A DNA stretch of 64,000 nucleotides, taken from contig CM055095.1 of the NCBI GenBank assembly GCA_029204225.1, positions 11,937,506-12,001,505 on the forward strand, given 5' to 3'. This document shows, piece by piece, positions 1 through 10,305 of this stretch. This DNA is from Diphasiastrum complanatum. Taxonomy: Eukaryota > Streptophyta > Lycopodiopsida > Lycopodiales > Lycopodiaceae. The notes under the pieces were generated by a model. The model saw nothing but the letters and a program-made list of their open reading frames with translations, was not told where the DNA came from and ran no database searches. Numbering within the stretch: position 1 is the first letter of the stretch; each line of letters opens with the position of its first letter. A program made the position numbers and the translations under genes.

Positions 1-674
1 TAGCTTAGCTTTAGATCAGCTGTGGCTCTATTCGTAACTGGGACAGATATATGGCACTTTGAGAATCCATCATTATCGTGCATGGTTCTCTTTGTGGTAA
101 GCCAACTGCTTCCAACATCTTCTGCAACCATGCTACCTCGTTCGCCATCTTTGAAATTGCGACATATTCAGCTTCGCATGAGGCTTGAGCCACCCAGGTT
201 TGTTTCTTGCATGTCCAGCCTGATTGCTGCTCTGCACACAATCGAACATCCTCCTGTCAAGGACTTGTTGTCGTCTTTGCAGCTCGCCCAACTTGCATCA
301 CTGTAGTGTTGCAGCTCGAATCCTTTTCCTTCATCTGCTTTGTAGGTTAATCCCATGTTTTGGGTACCCTTCAGATATTGCAGAATTCGTTTCGCCATTT
401 GCCAATGTGCCATGCCAGGATTCGAAGAGAATTGGCTAAAAGCATAGACGGAGAAGGCCAAATCGGGTCTGGTACAGATTGTGAGGTACATCAGACTACC
501 GATCAGGTTTTGGTAGGGTATACCTTCCATTTTCTGTCTCTCCTCATCTGTATTCGGGCAATCCTGTTTCGTTAATCTGGCTCCAGCTATCATTGGTGTG
601 GCTTTTTCTTTGCAGTCCATCATTCGGTTTTGCTTAAGCACTTTCTCGGCGTACTCTGACTGACTCAGATGCAT
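1..674 (-). pseudogene. copia RT thumb/RNase H fragment
   Basis: This continues the polyprotein after a frame break. It shows the thumb motifs MHLSQSEYAEKVL and TRPDLAFSVYAFSQF, then the RNase H pieces HYSDASWASCKDDNKSLTGG, CEAEYVAISKMANEVAWLQ and MMDSQSAIYL. A frameshift lies near 240. The C-terminal RNase H, polypurine tract and 3' LTR would lie left of the window. Confidence 0.88.
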
Positions 675-730
675 TTCTCTTCTGATTTGATTTCTTCTGA
701 TTTCCAGCCCAAGGCATTTTGTTGCTTCTC

Positions 731-1800
731 CTAAATCTGTGATTTCATACTTTTAGAAATTTGACTCTTCGTTTCCTTGATTAGCATCAAGGAATTTCCT
801 ATCATTAGGGAGTCATCTACAAATGTAGTCAGAATCACAAAATTTCTTCCTACTTCCTTTGTATAGACATTACAGTCTGGTTGTGTAGGAATGTAATCTA
901 GAGACTTCAGAAGACTATCGATCTTCTTATAGCAAGATCGTGATGCCTGCTTTAGACCATAAATGCAACGTTGCAAGCGACACACATATTGTCGATTGTC
1001 AGGGTCTTCAAATCCTTCAGGCTGCTTCATGAAGATTTCTTCCTCTAGATCTCCGTGGAGAAAAGCTGTCTTTACATCAATTTGGTGAATTTCCAGATTG
1101 TATTGAGTTGCGTATGCAACGAGCAGTTGAATGCTTGTCATTTTCACCATTGGTGAATATGTATCGAAGTAATCGACGCCGCACCTTTGTGTGTGGCCTT
1201 TCGCGACAAGCCTTGCTTTGTATCGTCCGATAGTGCCATCTGATTTGATTTTTCTTTTGTAGACCCATTTGCAGTCAACGATCTTTTTATTTTCGGGCAG
1301 TGGCTCTAGTGTCCATGCCTCATTTTGCCTCATTGATTCAATTTCTTCTGACATTGCCTGCTTCTGAAATTCACCTTCTGGACTCTGGATAGCTTCTTGA
1401 TATGTTGCTAGCTCTTCAGTGAAGCTGCAGTATTCGAATTCTGTTTCTTCGCTCCATTGAAGGTTGTCAGTGTATCGTTCTGGAGGTCTTCTTTGTCTTG
1501 TCGACCTTCTGGGTTCGATTCGTCGCTGCTCGAATGTTTCTTCTTCGTCGGGTTGATCCTCGGCTTCCTGCTGCTCTGGGGTATGGGGCTCGACATTTTG
1601 ATTTGATGTTTGCCCTTGATCTCCCTCTTGAATCAGAAGTAGTGCGAAGATCTCATGCCCCTTTTCTTCCTTTAATCCAGGGAATGTGGACTCGTCGAAC
1701 TTCACATCTCTACTCGACACAACTTTCTCCGTGGTTGGGTTGTAGAGTCTGTAGACTTGTGATCCGTTTGAGTATCCGACCATGATTGTCTGCCCTGACT
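731..1800 (-). pseudogene. copia integrase C-terminus plus reverse transcriptase
   Basis: The frame is open across the integrase tail, an acidic/RRSTRQRRPPERY linker and the RT_copia (RVT_2) domain. RT hallmarks in order are [67 protein letters not shown] and TTFVDDS, so the catalytic Asp pair is kept. The frame breaks near 731-770, before the RNase H part. In an intact element the product would be the RT that copies element RNA in virus-like particles. Here protease and the integrase core are lost, so it cannot act alone. Confidence 0.9.
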
Positions 1801-1976
1801 TTTCGTCGAGCTTGCTTCGCTGCGTGTCCCGGCTTGTGACAGTGATCACAGGAGGATGTTTGTTGGTTGTCGTTGCCTCTGCTTGAAGACTTTGTATTCG
1901 CCTTATCGAATCTGGGTCTGGGTTTGTTCTTCTTCCTTCCCTTCGTGAAAAGAGCCTTCTCCTGGTCACTGCTTCC

Positions 1977-2044
1977 TTTTACCAGATATGACATTCGAGA
2001 GAGCAATTAGTCTTGTCGATGATGAGAGACTGATGAGGGACGAG
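1977..2044 (+). pseudogene. inverted scrap of copia gag
   Basis: Read on the plus strand this encodes LPDMTFERAISLVDDERLMR, matching the gag stretch LPEMTFERVVSLDADEKLMR at about 8198-8260. In the intact family this stretch comes just before GSS-QEKALFTK. Here the latter is encoded on the opposite strand, ending at about 1976. The two halves of one gag gene therefore meet head to head. The plus side then changes to LINE sequence after about 2044. Confidence 0.75.
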
Positions 2045-2057
2045 CATTCTCGCCTTC

Positions 2058-2500
2058 GACTCAGTCCCATGACCCTTGCTTATTCAGAGGCTACGAGACT
2101 TAGGCTTTTTTACATATACAATACTCGCAATGATGGCTTTATATGAGAGAATTTGGGATCGTTTCATAAGCAAGTCAGCCATTTCAGATCCAGTGTTGAG
2201 CACCATGGGGGTGAAACAGTGTTGTTTCCTTTCACCTACTCTATTTGGGTTAAACATTGATAGGCTTGAGGAGGTAATTGACCGTGGCGGAGGTATGGGT
2301 TGTAGCCTTGGAAGTATACTGATTGTCATATTGTTATATGTCAATGATGTAGCTCTATTATCACTGACTAAAGAGGGGCTCTAGAAACATCTAGACAATC
2401 TACATGCTTTTGGCACCAAATGGGAATTTCTTCTCACAAACCCAAAATGGACCTTGATAAACTCATAATTCAAAAAACATGGTGCATCTTTCGAGATAAA
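2058..2500 (+). pseudogene. LINE (non-LTR) reverse transcriptase fragment
   Basis: Plus-strand translation gives ALYERIW, STMGVKQCCFLSPTLFGLNI, EVIDRGGGMG and LLYVNDVALLS, the finger/palm motifs of plant LINE RT (typically GVKQGCPLSPTLFGLYID and YADD). The catalytic YADD box has become YVND. Past a stop at 2382 the reading continues as KHLDNLHAFGTKWEF. Both ends are truncated; endonuclease and poly-A tail are absent. It lies inside the presumed second intron of the TIM14 gene. Confidence 0.85.
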
Positions 2501-2570
2501 GAACTATGAATTAAAAAAAGTGATTCTACCTTAGTGTCAATATAAACACAAATCCTCCAAAAAGAAATAC

Positions 2571-2749
2571 CTTACTCCTAGTATAAGAGCAGCTTCTCTT
2601 CTTGTCATTGTCGGTTGAAAACCTCCTTCATAAAACCTTCGCATACGAGGAACAACAGGCCTTGCCTTGAATGCCCGCCATGCTTCAATTCCATATTTTC
2701 CAGCTAAAGCTACAACTGCAATAGCCGCCCCACCCAGTAGAGGATTTGT
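2571..2749 (-). CDS. TIM14: TIM14/PAM18 mitochondrial import J-protein, exon 2 (gene partial)
   Basis: TIM14 (PAM18) is an inner-membrane J-domain protein that stimulates mtHsp70 in the presequence import motor. The exon starts after the acceptor TTTTTGTCAG and ends at the donor AG|GTATTTC (GT at 2570-2569). Joined to the lone ATG of exon 1 it reads MTNPLLGGAAIAVVALAGKY then GIEAWRAFKARP and FYEGGFQPTMTRREAALILG, ending in V plus two bases of an Arg codon. This matches plant TIM14 closely: a short matrix-anchor helix (about residues 3-19), the basic linker, and helix I/II entry of the J domain. The HPD loop would be in exon 3, which is not visible; 1-2570 holds only transposon sequence, so it probably lies left of the window. 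No frame damage is seen. Confidence 0.85.
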
Positions 2750-4002
2750 CTGACAAAAACAAATTTGAGGACAAAAACAATGAGCAAAAATGCAATCATA
2801 TCTTATAGCTGGTTTCTAGAATAATTTGTGCATGAAAGCTTTTGTGACACTTAAACAATTAGCATTATACATACAATGAACCATCATAGTTTGAGACAAA
2901 AAAATCGATCTTTCATAAGCTCTGCATGCAGATATTTTAACAAGCATGATTCTCACTCCACATGTTCCTTTTATTGATTGGATATCCACAAGTTGCAATA
3001 TTTGGATTTCCACTTTTCAGCTCATTTTCTTATTATGTCTATTTCCTTCACCACTTCAAAACATGAGTTTGACAAGGACTGGACACGTAAGATTGAGAAG
3101 CTGGATTGAATGGCATCTGTGTAATCACAACTTCAGCCTGCTTCGGATTCTACTTCTACAACTACATATGAAACACATGCACAACCAATTAATGGAAAAG
3201 TATGTACAATTGAGACACATGTACATGCAATTGAAATATAGTACATATTTGAGAGTCAAACATTTTGTTACAAGCTTTTCATCAATTTGTGGTTTTCTTC
3301 CTCCTAAAGTTCCACGTGCCATATGTAATGCTTCACCCTTTTGATTGTCAACCACTTGAACAATTTTGCTTTGAATCATGTTGATGCATTTTTTGTTGAT
3401 ACACCAATGTTCAGCTCTCCCATGTTACAATACTAAATCCTAATGGCTAACATACATAAATACACATTAATGAATAAAAGATAACCCTAACCAAGTCAAA
3501 TCTTTTACGTAGAGGTCATCTTGTATAATGTATATGTACGTCTCAAAATTCCATTCCAACATTTGGGGGCCATAACGTACTATACGTCCCGTATGTCTAT
3601 AGGCGGTTAATACACAATACACATGCGCAAAAAAAATTCAAAATTCATTCTAAAATGAAGATCCATTCTACATTCAAAAAGTCTCCTTCAAGATTTTACT
3701 TTCATGGTAAGCCCATTAAAGTCCATAATGAAAATTCTTCGTGCCCATAAAAATTCTTATTGTGGGTGAATGTTTTCACTGATTATGTAGATCAATCTAT
3801 TGCAAAGATTGACACCTGATGGAGGGGGTAGGAGTATATAAAATTTTGCTCATCCTTTACATAAGGAGTGATATTTCCATAGACCTTTACAGCAAAAGCT
3901 ACTGCCCCAAAACCTAGAATAAAAAATAATTTAAAAGCCAGCAGGGGCCTGTTTTTCACCCAATTCATTCTAACAATGCACTCGCTAAAGCACGTGGGCT
4001 CG

Positions 4003-4082
4003 GTAAGATAGTTGTCCAATGGCCTGATTTTCTTATAGCTATTTGTGGTCACGTGCTTCAGTAAGGGAGTTGTCCAATGGCC
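4003..4082. repeat. short direct duplication in TIM14 intron
   Basis: The block GTTGTCCAATGGCC occurs at about 4009 and again at about 4068, each preceded by CACGTG and GTAAG sequence. This suggests a local duplication of roughly 58 bases. No function is implied. Confidence 0.5.
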
Positions 4083-4149
4083 TTGTCGGAAAATAGGATA
4101 GATAATGTAATGCGGAAACTTCCTACTTCCAATGCATGACTACGCCTAT

Positions 4150-5272
4150 CAAAAATTGAACAAAGCAGTAGTGATGAAAATCACGTTCAATCTTTAGCAA
4201 CTAACTTTGAAATCGCTAGATACTAAGTGATTACGTAGCCAAACATAAAGTATAAAATTCTCAGACAATTTCTATCAGTTACAAAAGCAATACAGAGATG
4301 AATGCATTTTGACATATACTGAACGCAATAAGAAGATAGTATTGATTCAGAAAAACAAAATCAGATGCTAATGAGCGTAAAACAATAGCAGATAGAAACC
4401 GCGCACTCTAAGTTGACTCTGAGTAACTGAGAATAAGTCTGATAATAAGCAGCTCTGCTGATAAGCAGTAGCGCAATAGCAACTCTATAATATTTCTCTC
4501 AAAGAATGAGCTAGAATGCTCAAGAGAGTTCAAGCTTGAAAGCTTGATAGAGAGCTAACAACAATACTTTCTGATTGTGAATAATCTACTTGATAAGAGC
4601 GCAAGAAGCGTCGTGTAATAACACTCAACCACTTCACAATTCACAATAACATTTCAGATAATAAAAGAGACGTCAGCTGATTTAGACTAAGTAATTAGGT
4701 CGTCAAATGCGATTGCCCGTTGGCTGGTGTCCGCTGGCATTCATCCAGTTCCTTCTCAGAAATTGATTGCTGATAAGCGGTGAAAATTGGCCGTAAACAG
4801 TCTGTCTGGATAAATGAACTAAAACTGTCACTCTGCAGAAATGAACTAAAACTGCCACAGGCGACATTGTCGGCTTTTTGCGAAAAACCCGACAGTGTCC
4901 TTAAATCTCATTTAGGGTAGCCCCACACTTTGCCAGAGTCATTTCCTTAACATTTGAGGCACCTTGAAAAATGCAAAAAATGCGACTCTGCATATTTACT
5001 CGCAAATCCTGACAGGCGAAAAATGCGAAAAAGGCGACACTACATTTTTACACGTACTTCCTGACAGGCGACAAAGTCTGGATTGTAGAGAGAGAAAATG
5101 CGACACTGTTGTCAAACTCCGTGTATTTCTGCAGACTGTGTAAAAACACTTGTAAATCTGCAGACTGTGTAAAGACACGGAAAAATCCGCAGATTTGGAT
5201 AAACAATGGATGAGGATTAAAACCGATTAGTCGATTAATAAGAAAGAGAATAATCCAACACTCCCCCTTAAT
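4150..5272 (-). repeat. copia-type 3' LTR with polypurine tract, remnant
   Basis: On the minus strand a purine run ATTAAGGGGGAG (5272-5261) is followed by TGTTGGATTATTC, a typical copia polypurine tract and LTR start at 5260. The LTR extends to lower coordinates. I place its end only roughly near 4150, where TGATGAAAATCACG on the plus strand could be the terminal TG/CA. Sequence right of the tract (5273-5450) may be decayed 3' pol. No RNase H motif could be read. Confidence 0.5.
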
Positions 5273-6392
5273 CTAAATCCTTGAATGCCTTGACCTTCAA
5301 ACTTAGTTCTACACAGAATCTTCTGTGTGCTTCCAAACTTATGTGTAGCCGTGATCAATAAGGAAAGTATTGATCCTTTGAAACCATGCTCGAGCAGATT
5401 GCTTCATTCATTTAACGAATATTTTTGTTGATTAATCTTCTGGTGGCCCATTGTTAATATTTCATGGTGTTTATGCATCCCTAAAGGCATCCCTTTGAAA
5501 GCCCTAAACTGGCCAAAAAAATTCAAAACTCTTTATTTTCTAGCTATAAAATCGGTATTAGAAAAAAAATTCATGGCTCATTCCAAAATGGGTAACTATG
5601 GTGTGCACACGCACCAAAAACTACCATCTGCTAGGTGCATATCCCTGAAACCTTGCTCTTTTTCTCTTTTTTTTTTTCAACTAGCCCAAATCTTCAGATT
5701 TTTTCTTGGATCAATTCCAATTGACCAAGAACTAGGCCCCTAAATCCACACATAGTGCAATTTTTATAATCATTGCAACAAGAAATATTTTTTAGCATCA
5801 TGCTTTTCAAGCAATTTATCTTACGTGATGGCACGACTACTCCTCACATGAACAATATTAAGATGCTCTTGCCAATATAAGTATGGTAATGTTGTCTATC
5901 GAACTTGGCTATGATGTGTAGATTGTGCTCTTCAGTGGACCTATAACCAACTATAAAATGTTTAATCGACAAATAACTTGATGCAACAGAGGCAGCAAGT
6001 AGAAGATATGTCATTGAGTTATGTAGCAGATAATTACAAAGGAAGCCCATATGCGCGTACGTACATAGAAAAGTCTGTCACAATCTGTCTATTTGCATGT
6101 TATCCCTTAGCATTCACTCAAACTAACCAGCTGAAACTGGCACTATGAGGCCTCGTATACAAGAATAGGCTTCACTCCTCTCAGCTTGTTCCGTTTTTCT
6201 CAACAAGAGGCAGCTTCTACATACAGGGCATGACTCTTTGTCTCTGTATGCGTATTGCTTGGCTTGGCCCTATCATTCAACTCTGAACTAAGCCAGAAAC
6301 AAGACAGAAGGAAATGTGTGTATGACGATGATGAACGAAGAGGTTAATTTTGAAGTAGTTGCAAAGGCAGCAAAGGAGAGGTAGGATCTTAC

Positions 6393-6600
6393 CATCAAGA
6401 AAGCTCAAATCGCATCCAAAAAGGGGAGAAGACAGAGCGCCACCAGCCTCAAACTCTCTGCTTCAGGATCAATGTGATAAATGGCTCGTCAGAAACGATC
6501 GAGGGAAATCTGATAACGAAGAATTTTGAGCCCGCCAGCGTTAGATTTTCCTAGACGCATAAAGAAACGCTTTCAAAGATTAATTACTAAAAGATCTCCA
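6393..6600 (-). other. TIM14: TIM14 exon 1: 5' UTR and isolated start codon
   Basis: On the minus strand the ATG at 6395-6393 is followed at once by the donor GTAAGATCC. A TIM14 exon 2 that begins in phase 0 with the second codon fits this exactly. The sequence upstream is less AT-rich than the intron, with pyrimidine runs such as TCTTCTCCCC, as expected of a plant leader. The 5' end is not determinable; 6600 is a guess. Intron 1 (6392-2750) is 3643 bases, long for this gene. The assignment rests on phase and splice signals, not on a transcript. Confidence 0.65.
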
Positions 6601-6914
6601 AGTCGGCCACCGTTGACGTGAATGGGAAGAAAGATGAAATGTTCTTATGCTGTTTTCACAATTTTTGGCCTTGCATTGCCAAGGCAATAGTATGGAGTTT
6701 GAAAAAACGTTAACATTTAAGGATACTTTATGGGGACATCCTTAAAAATAAGGCTAAACTAGCATGCATTTGTTTCCACTAAAAAGTTTTAAAAAGTTTT
6801 TAAGAACTCATGAAAACAATGCATGATGCATAAGGCCAAAGCAAAGACAGGTAAATGTGGTGCTTTACTATGCATGAATGTGTTGGAAATGGTGAACTCT
6901 TGCAACCATTCTGT

Positions 6915-7205
6915 AGCATTCCCTTAAGCCGAAGTGGTCGAGGTCGAAGTCGCCGAAGTGCTCGATGAGGTGCCATTGCAACCAGAGACCGAAGTGCTCG
7001 AGGTGGCCGAAGAAGTCGAAGTGCCCGACGTTTGCCCCTGCAACCAAAGCCCGAAGTGTCCGAAGTCGAAGTCACCGACGTCATCAACATCGAAGTGACC
7101 GACGAGGACTCATGCATTAAAAAGCCGAAGGTTGACAAAACCAAAAAGCCGAAGGCCGAAGGTCGAAGGCCAACAAAACCAAACGTCGAACAAGTCGAGT
7201 TAGTA
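6915..7205 (+). repeat. acidic EV-rich coding-like repeat
   Basis: A run of GAAGT, GTCGAA and CCGAAG units in a locally GC-rich island. With one frameshift near 7030 the plus frame gives VVEVEVAEVLDEV, then two similar units PLQPETEVLEVAEEVEVPDV and PLQPKPEVSEVEVTDV, then a basic tail KKPKVDKTKKPKAEGRRP. It ends just before the presumed LTR of the plus-strand copia. I do not recognise a family. It may be a captured or decayed low-complexity gene end. Confidence 0.4.
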
Positions 7206-7269
7206 GACTACAGCTCAACCAGCGTGAGGGCATTGTACTATCACGCTCAGCTGTCAAAGCAACGTTATC

Positions 7270-7657
7270 AGAGGTGGCTAACCAATAGATTAGTGTTAAA
7301 CCTCTCTTGTAATCTGTTGTTAATCTATCTTGTAATCTCACCTGTTGAGATAAATATAGGATAGAATGCTAGAACAAAATATGTGGATTAGTTTTTGGTA
7401 GCTATGCATGAAAGTCTGCCAACGAGCAAAATATAGCGATTTCGTAAGAGGAGCATTAAGCCGCCAACAAGCGAGACACTGAACAACTCACTCAAAAAGA
7501 AAACCAAATACAAAATACTTTCAGTTCTTCCATCTCTAATTGTCGTGTTTTATCTTTATGATTGATTGCTACGAAGTCTGTGATCTGTAGTCGATTATCT
7601 AGGTCCTGCAAATTTCGCACACACATACAAAGAGAACTATCAAAAAAAAAATCTACA
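7270..7657 (+). repeat. 5' LTR of plus-strand copia (left boundary uncertain)
   Basis: The right end is set by CTACA directly before the primer-binding site TGGTATCATAGC. Inside are GATAAATATAGG, a possible TATA box near 7347, and a T-rich leader. No partner LTR survives in the window, so the left boundary is estimated only. Confidence 0.5.
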
Positions 7658-7669
7658 TGGTATCATAGC
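7658..7669 (+). other. primer-binding site of plus-strand copia
   Basis: TGGTATCATAGC differs by one base from the usual plant copia site TGGTATCAGAGC, which pairs with the 3' end of initiator tRNA-Met. It lies immediately after the LTR end and 21 bases before the gag ATG. Confidence 0.8.
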
Positions 7670-7690
7670 AGATTCAATAGATAACTCAAT

Positions 7691-8729
7691 ATGGCTACAA
7701 CGATTCAGACCAGGATTGCAATCAATCTTGATGGCGCAAACTATCGAGTTTGGAAGTTCAAAATCAAAACACTCTTGAAGGGTGAAGGGATTTGGTCAGT
7801 GATTGATCTCACATAAGAACAGCCTCCAGAGGGAGACCCAAGGAGAGCTGAATGGATCAGAAAAGATGAACGCGCGATGGCAATCATTTCATCCATATAC
7901 GAAAAAATTCTCATGTAGATTGAAGACTGTGAGAGAAGCATGAAACGTGGAAAAAGCCAAAGCAGAAGTACGAAGTAAGGACTGCAGCATCAATGATGCA
8001 CCTACACAATCAGTTATAAAGCTTGCGATGGGATGGCAACCAATTGGATCAGCACGTTGAGAGGATCAGAATGATTTGTGCTCAACTTTCTGCATTTGGA
8101 CAGGAACACCAAGTCCCAGCACCACATCAGCTGATGTACTTCATGAAGTCTCTACCTACATCCTATCAGCCTCTAAGAATGCTCATCATGGACTTACCAG
8201 AGATGACATTCGAACGAGTTGTCAGTCTTGACGCAGATGAGAAACTGATGAGAGATGAAGGAGAAGGAAGCAGCAACCAGGAGAAGGCCCTTTTCACAAA
8301 GGAAAAGAAGAAATACAAAAACAAGCCCAAATTCGACAAGGCTCATTCAAAATCATCGACAAGAGGCAACAACAACAACAAACAAACTTTTTCTTGTGAT
8401 CATTGTCACAAGTCGAGACACACAGCCGACAGATGCTAGTTCAACCTAACAATCCCTTGCATGCATTGCAAGAAGAAAGGGCATTCAGCATATAAGTGCA
8501 GATACAACCCAAAAGGAAGGAACAAGGCTAAAAAAGCCAATGTTGCAGAATTGTCGAAGGATGCAAACAAGAGCAACGAAGCCTTCACGATATTCGATGA
8601 GGCTTCGACCAGCTATGCGCAGCACGACTTCAACATAGTGATCAACTCAGAAGCAACTTCGCACATCACTTGCAACAAGAACGTCTTGATCAACTACATG
8701 GAACTTGACAAAACCAAGACTTATTACTA
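7691..8729 (+). pseudogene. copia gag and protease start, degenerate
   Basis: The ATG at 7691 begins MATTIQTRIAINLDGANYRV, a copia gag N-terminus (LDGxNYxxWK). In-frame stops and frameshifts follow (7815, 7917, about 7950). Gag resumes as LDQHVERIRMICAQLSAF, LMYFMKSLPTSY and LPEMTFERVVSL. The nucleocapsid has two zinc knuckles, CDHCHKSRHTADRC (8397-8438) and CMHCKKKGHSAYKC (8458-8502). The protease follows with INSEATSH where the family has DSGATSH, so the catalytic Asp is now Asn. It is the same family as the remnant at 1-1976. Confidence 0.88.
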
Positions 8730-9001
8730 GGCGATGGGAGCCGACATGATGTCGAAAGCATCGGGTCTCTACACCTACATACACTATCGGGACAAGAAGA
8801 GTTGCCAGAAGCACTCTATGTACCCACACTAATAAGAGACCTGCTCTCTGTATCGAAGATGATAGATCTTGGAATTTAAGTCATGTTTGATGGAAATGTG
8901 TGCCGGATGATCGAGCAAAAATCAAACAAGTTGCTGACTGTCGGGTCCAGACAAGGTAACATGTATTAGGATATAAAATTATTAGCAACTATGATAGCAT
9001 A

Positions 9002-9259
9002 TTGAATGCATCAGAAAATAAAAATCATCTCTGGCACAAAAGAATGTATCATCAAAATATGAGAAGTTTATACGACATGAGCAGAAAAGAGATTGTCACA
9101 GATCTGAAAATAACCAGACTAGACACCAACTTATGTGAAGCCTGTCAGAAAGGCAACCAGCATCGAAGTCCATTTGTACATGAAAAAAAAAGAGCCAAAG
9201 AAGTCCTTGAGCTCGTCCACTCAGATGTCTATGGACCGATGAAAGTCGACTCCCTCTCA
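9002..9259 (+). pseudogene. copia integrase N-terminal HHCC domain, truncated
   Basis: NHLWHKRMYHQNMRSLYDM followed by CEACQKGNQHRSPF gives the H-H-C-C zinc domain. LVHSDVYGPMKVDSLS reaches the first catalytic Asp. The frame is then cut at 9259/9260 by the LTR of a chromovirus. The rest of this integrase is not found on the far side of that element. Confidence 0.85.
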
Positions 9260-9700
9260 TGATCGAGATTGTAAGGGAACCTCCTTAGATCCTGCTTACA
9301 AATCACAAACACAATGGATAACACACTATGGAGAAACCACCCAACCAAGTAGAAGCATCCAATCAAACTCTAGAAGCTTCACCCCCAAGCCAAGGCACAA
9401 GAAGCATGAATATAGAGTAAGAGCCTGGCAATGAATCCACAACCATAATGAGGAGTAGGACGAGTTTGGACCCAATATATAGAACCAAAAGCAACCTGGG
9501 CACATAGTCATGCATAGCCCTAAGTTTCCTATACATAGATTCATCTAAAATAGAGTCCTAAGCATGGACCAACTATTCATAGAATTGCTATTGATAACTC
9601 TACACATGCATACACTGTCTCATACCTTGTCTAAACTCCATTTAGTGTGTTTTGGGCCTCACAAGGATATTAGTCCTATGTACTGGTCAAGAACATAACA
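9260..9700 (-). repeat. 3' LTR of minus-strand chromovirus (Ty3/gypsy)
   Basis: Read on the minus strand it starts TGTTATGTTCTTGACC right after a purine tract (AAGGAGGGAAGAA, 9701-9713) and ends TTACAATCTCGATCA. TG...CA ends and the tract give a 441-base LTR. It sits exactly where the copia integrase frame stops. Confidence 0.75.
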
Positions 9701-9728
9701 TTCTTCCCTCCTTAAACTGCTTCTATCC

Positions 9729-10232
9729 TTAGAAGCTAAACTTCGAAAAATTCTTCTTTATGCTATCAACTCTCTCCCACAAATCATCATCCTCAATATG
9801 ATCTTTCCACCGAATTAGAACAGGAGCGCCCCATGGTGATTTACTAGGTTGTATATGTCCCATCCTCAGATAGTTTTCTATTTGATTTGAAATCTTTGTC
9901 TCCTCTTTCTGAGAAAACCTATAAGGTTGTCTAGAGATAGGTTGACTCCCTGGAATCAGCTCAATCATGTGGTCTACTGACCTAGACGGTGGTAAACCAT
10001 GAGATAATTCAGATGGAAAAACATCCCTAAATTCATTTATGATCTGTTCTTTCACTGCTTGTTCATGATCTAAATTTACTGAGTTAAGAATTGCTGAGAA
10101 TTCACAACCATTTAGATTCATTTCAGGAACATCCACATCTGGAATAGCACATATTGAAAAAACTTCATACTTATGTTCTCGTTTCAAAAACTGTAGAAAT
10201 CTGATCCAACGGACGTACAAAATTACTGCCAA
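9729..10232 (-). pseudogene. chromovirus: RT start fused to chromodomain end
   Basis: This frame opens with the spacer before RT and the RT entry motif FRDVFPSELSHGLPPSRSVD, HMIELIPGSQPISRQPYRFS and GHIQPSKSPWGAPVL. It then switches without a stop to IRWKDHIEDDDLWERVDSIK, the C-terminal half of a chromodomain that normally ends the integrase. All of RT palm, RNase H and integrase core is deleted, probably between short homologies near 9825. The end of the frame is about 30 bases from the polypurine tract, as in intact chromoviruses. Confidence 0.85.
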
Positions 10233-10305
10233 ATAATGTAACTACCTTATCACCCTCCTTGAAAGTGAGAATATGCTTCTCAAAATCAATCAACAGAGAA
10301 AGCAC

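Larger units (their letters stand above)
1..1976 (-). mobile_element. Ty1/copia element, internally deleted, cut by left window edge
   Basis: A minus-strand copia polyprotein remnant. In coding order it holds a gag zinc-knuckle block (CDHCHKPGH, about 1976-1815), then directly an integrase C-terminal region (MVGY...RLYNP..VVSSRDVKF), a reverse transcriptase and an RNase H that runs off the left edge. Protease and the integrase catalytic core are missing, so gag is joined straight to the integrase tail near 1810. The gag block closely resembles the plus-strand copia gag at 7.7-8.6 kb, so both belong to one family. No LTR is visible. It lies in an intron of the TIM14 gene if that gene continues leftward. 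Confidence 0.9.
2750..6392 (-). other. intron 1 of TIM14
   Basis: Bounded by GTAAGATCC (donor at 6392) and TTTTTGTCAG (acceptor ending 2750). No coding potential that I can recognise lies inside. The middle (about 4150-5272) carries an LTR and polypurine tract of a copia-type element on the minus strand. The remainder (2760-4000, 5460-6390) is AT-rich and unassigned. Confidence 0.6.
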
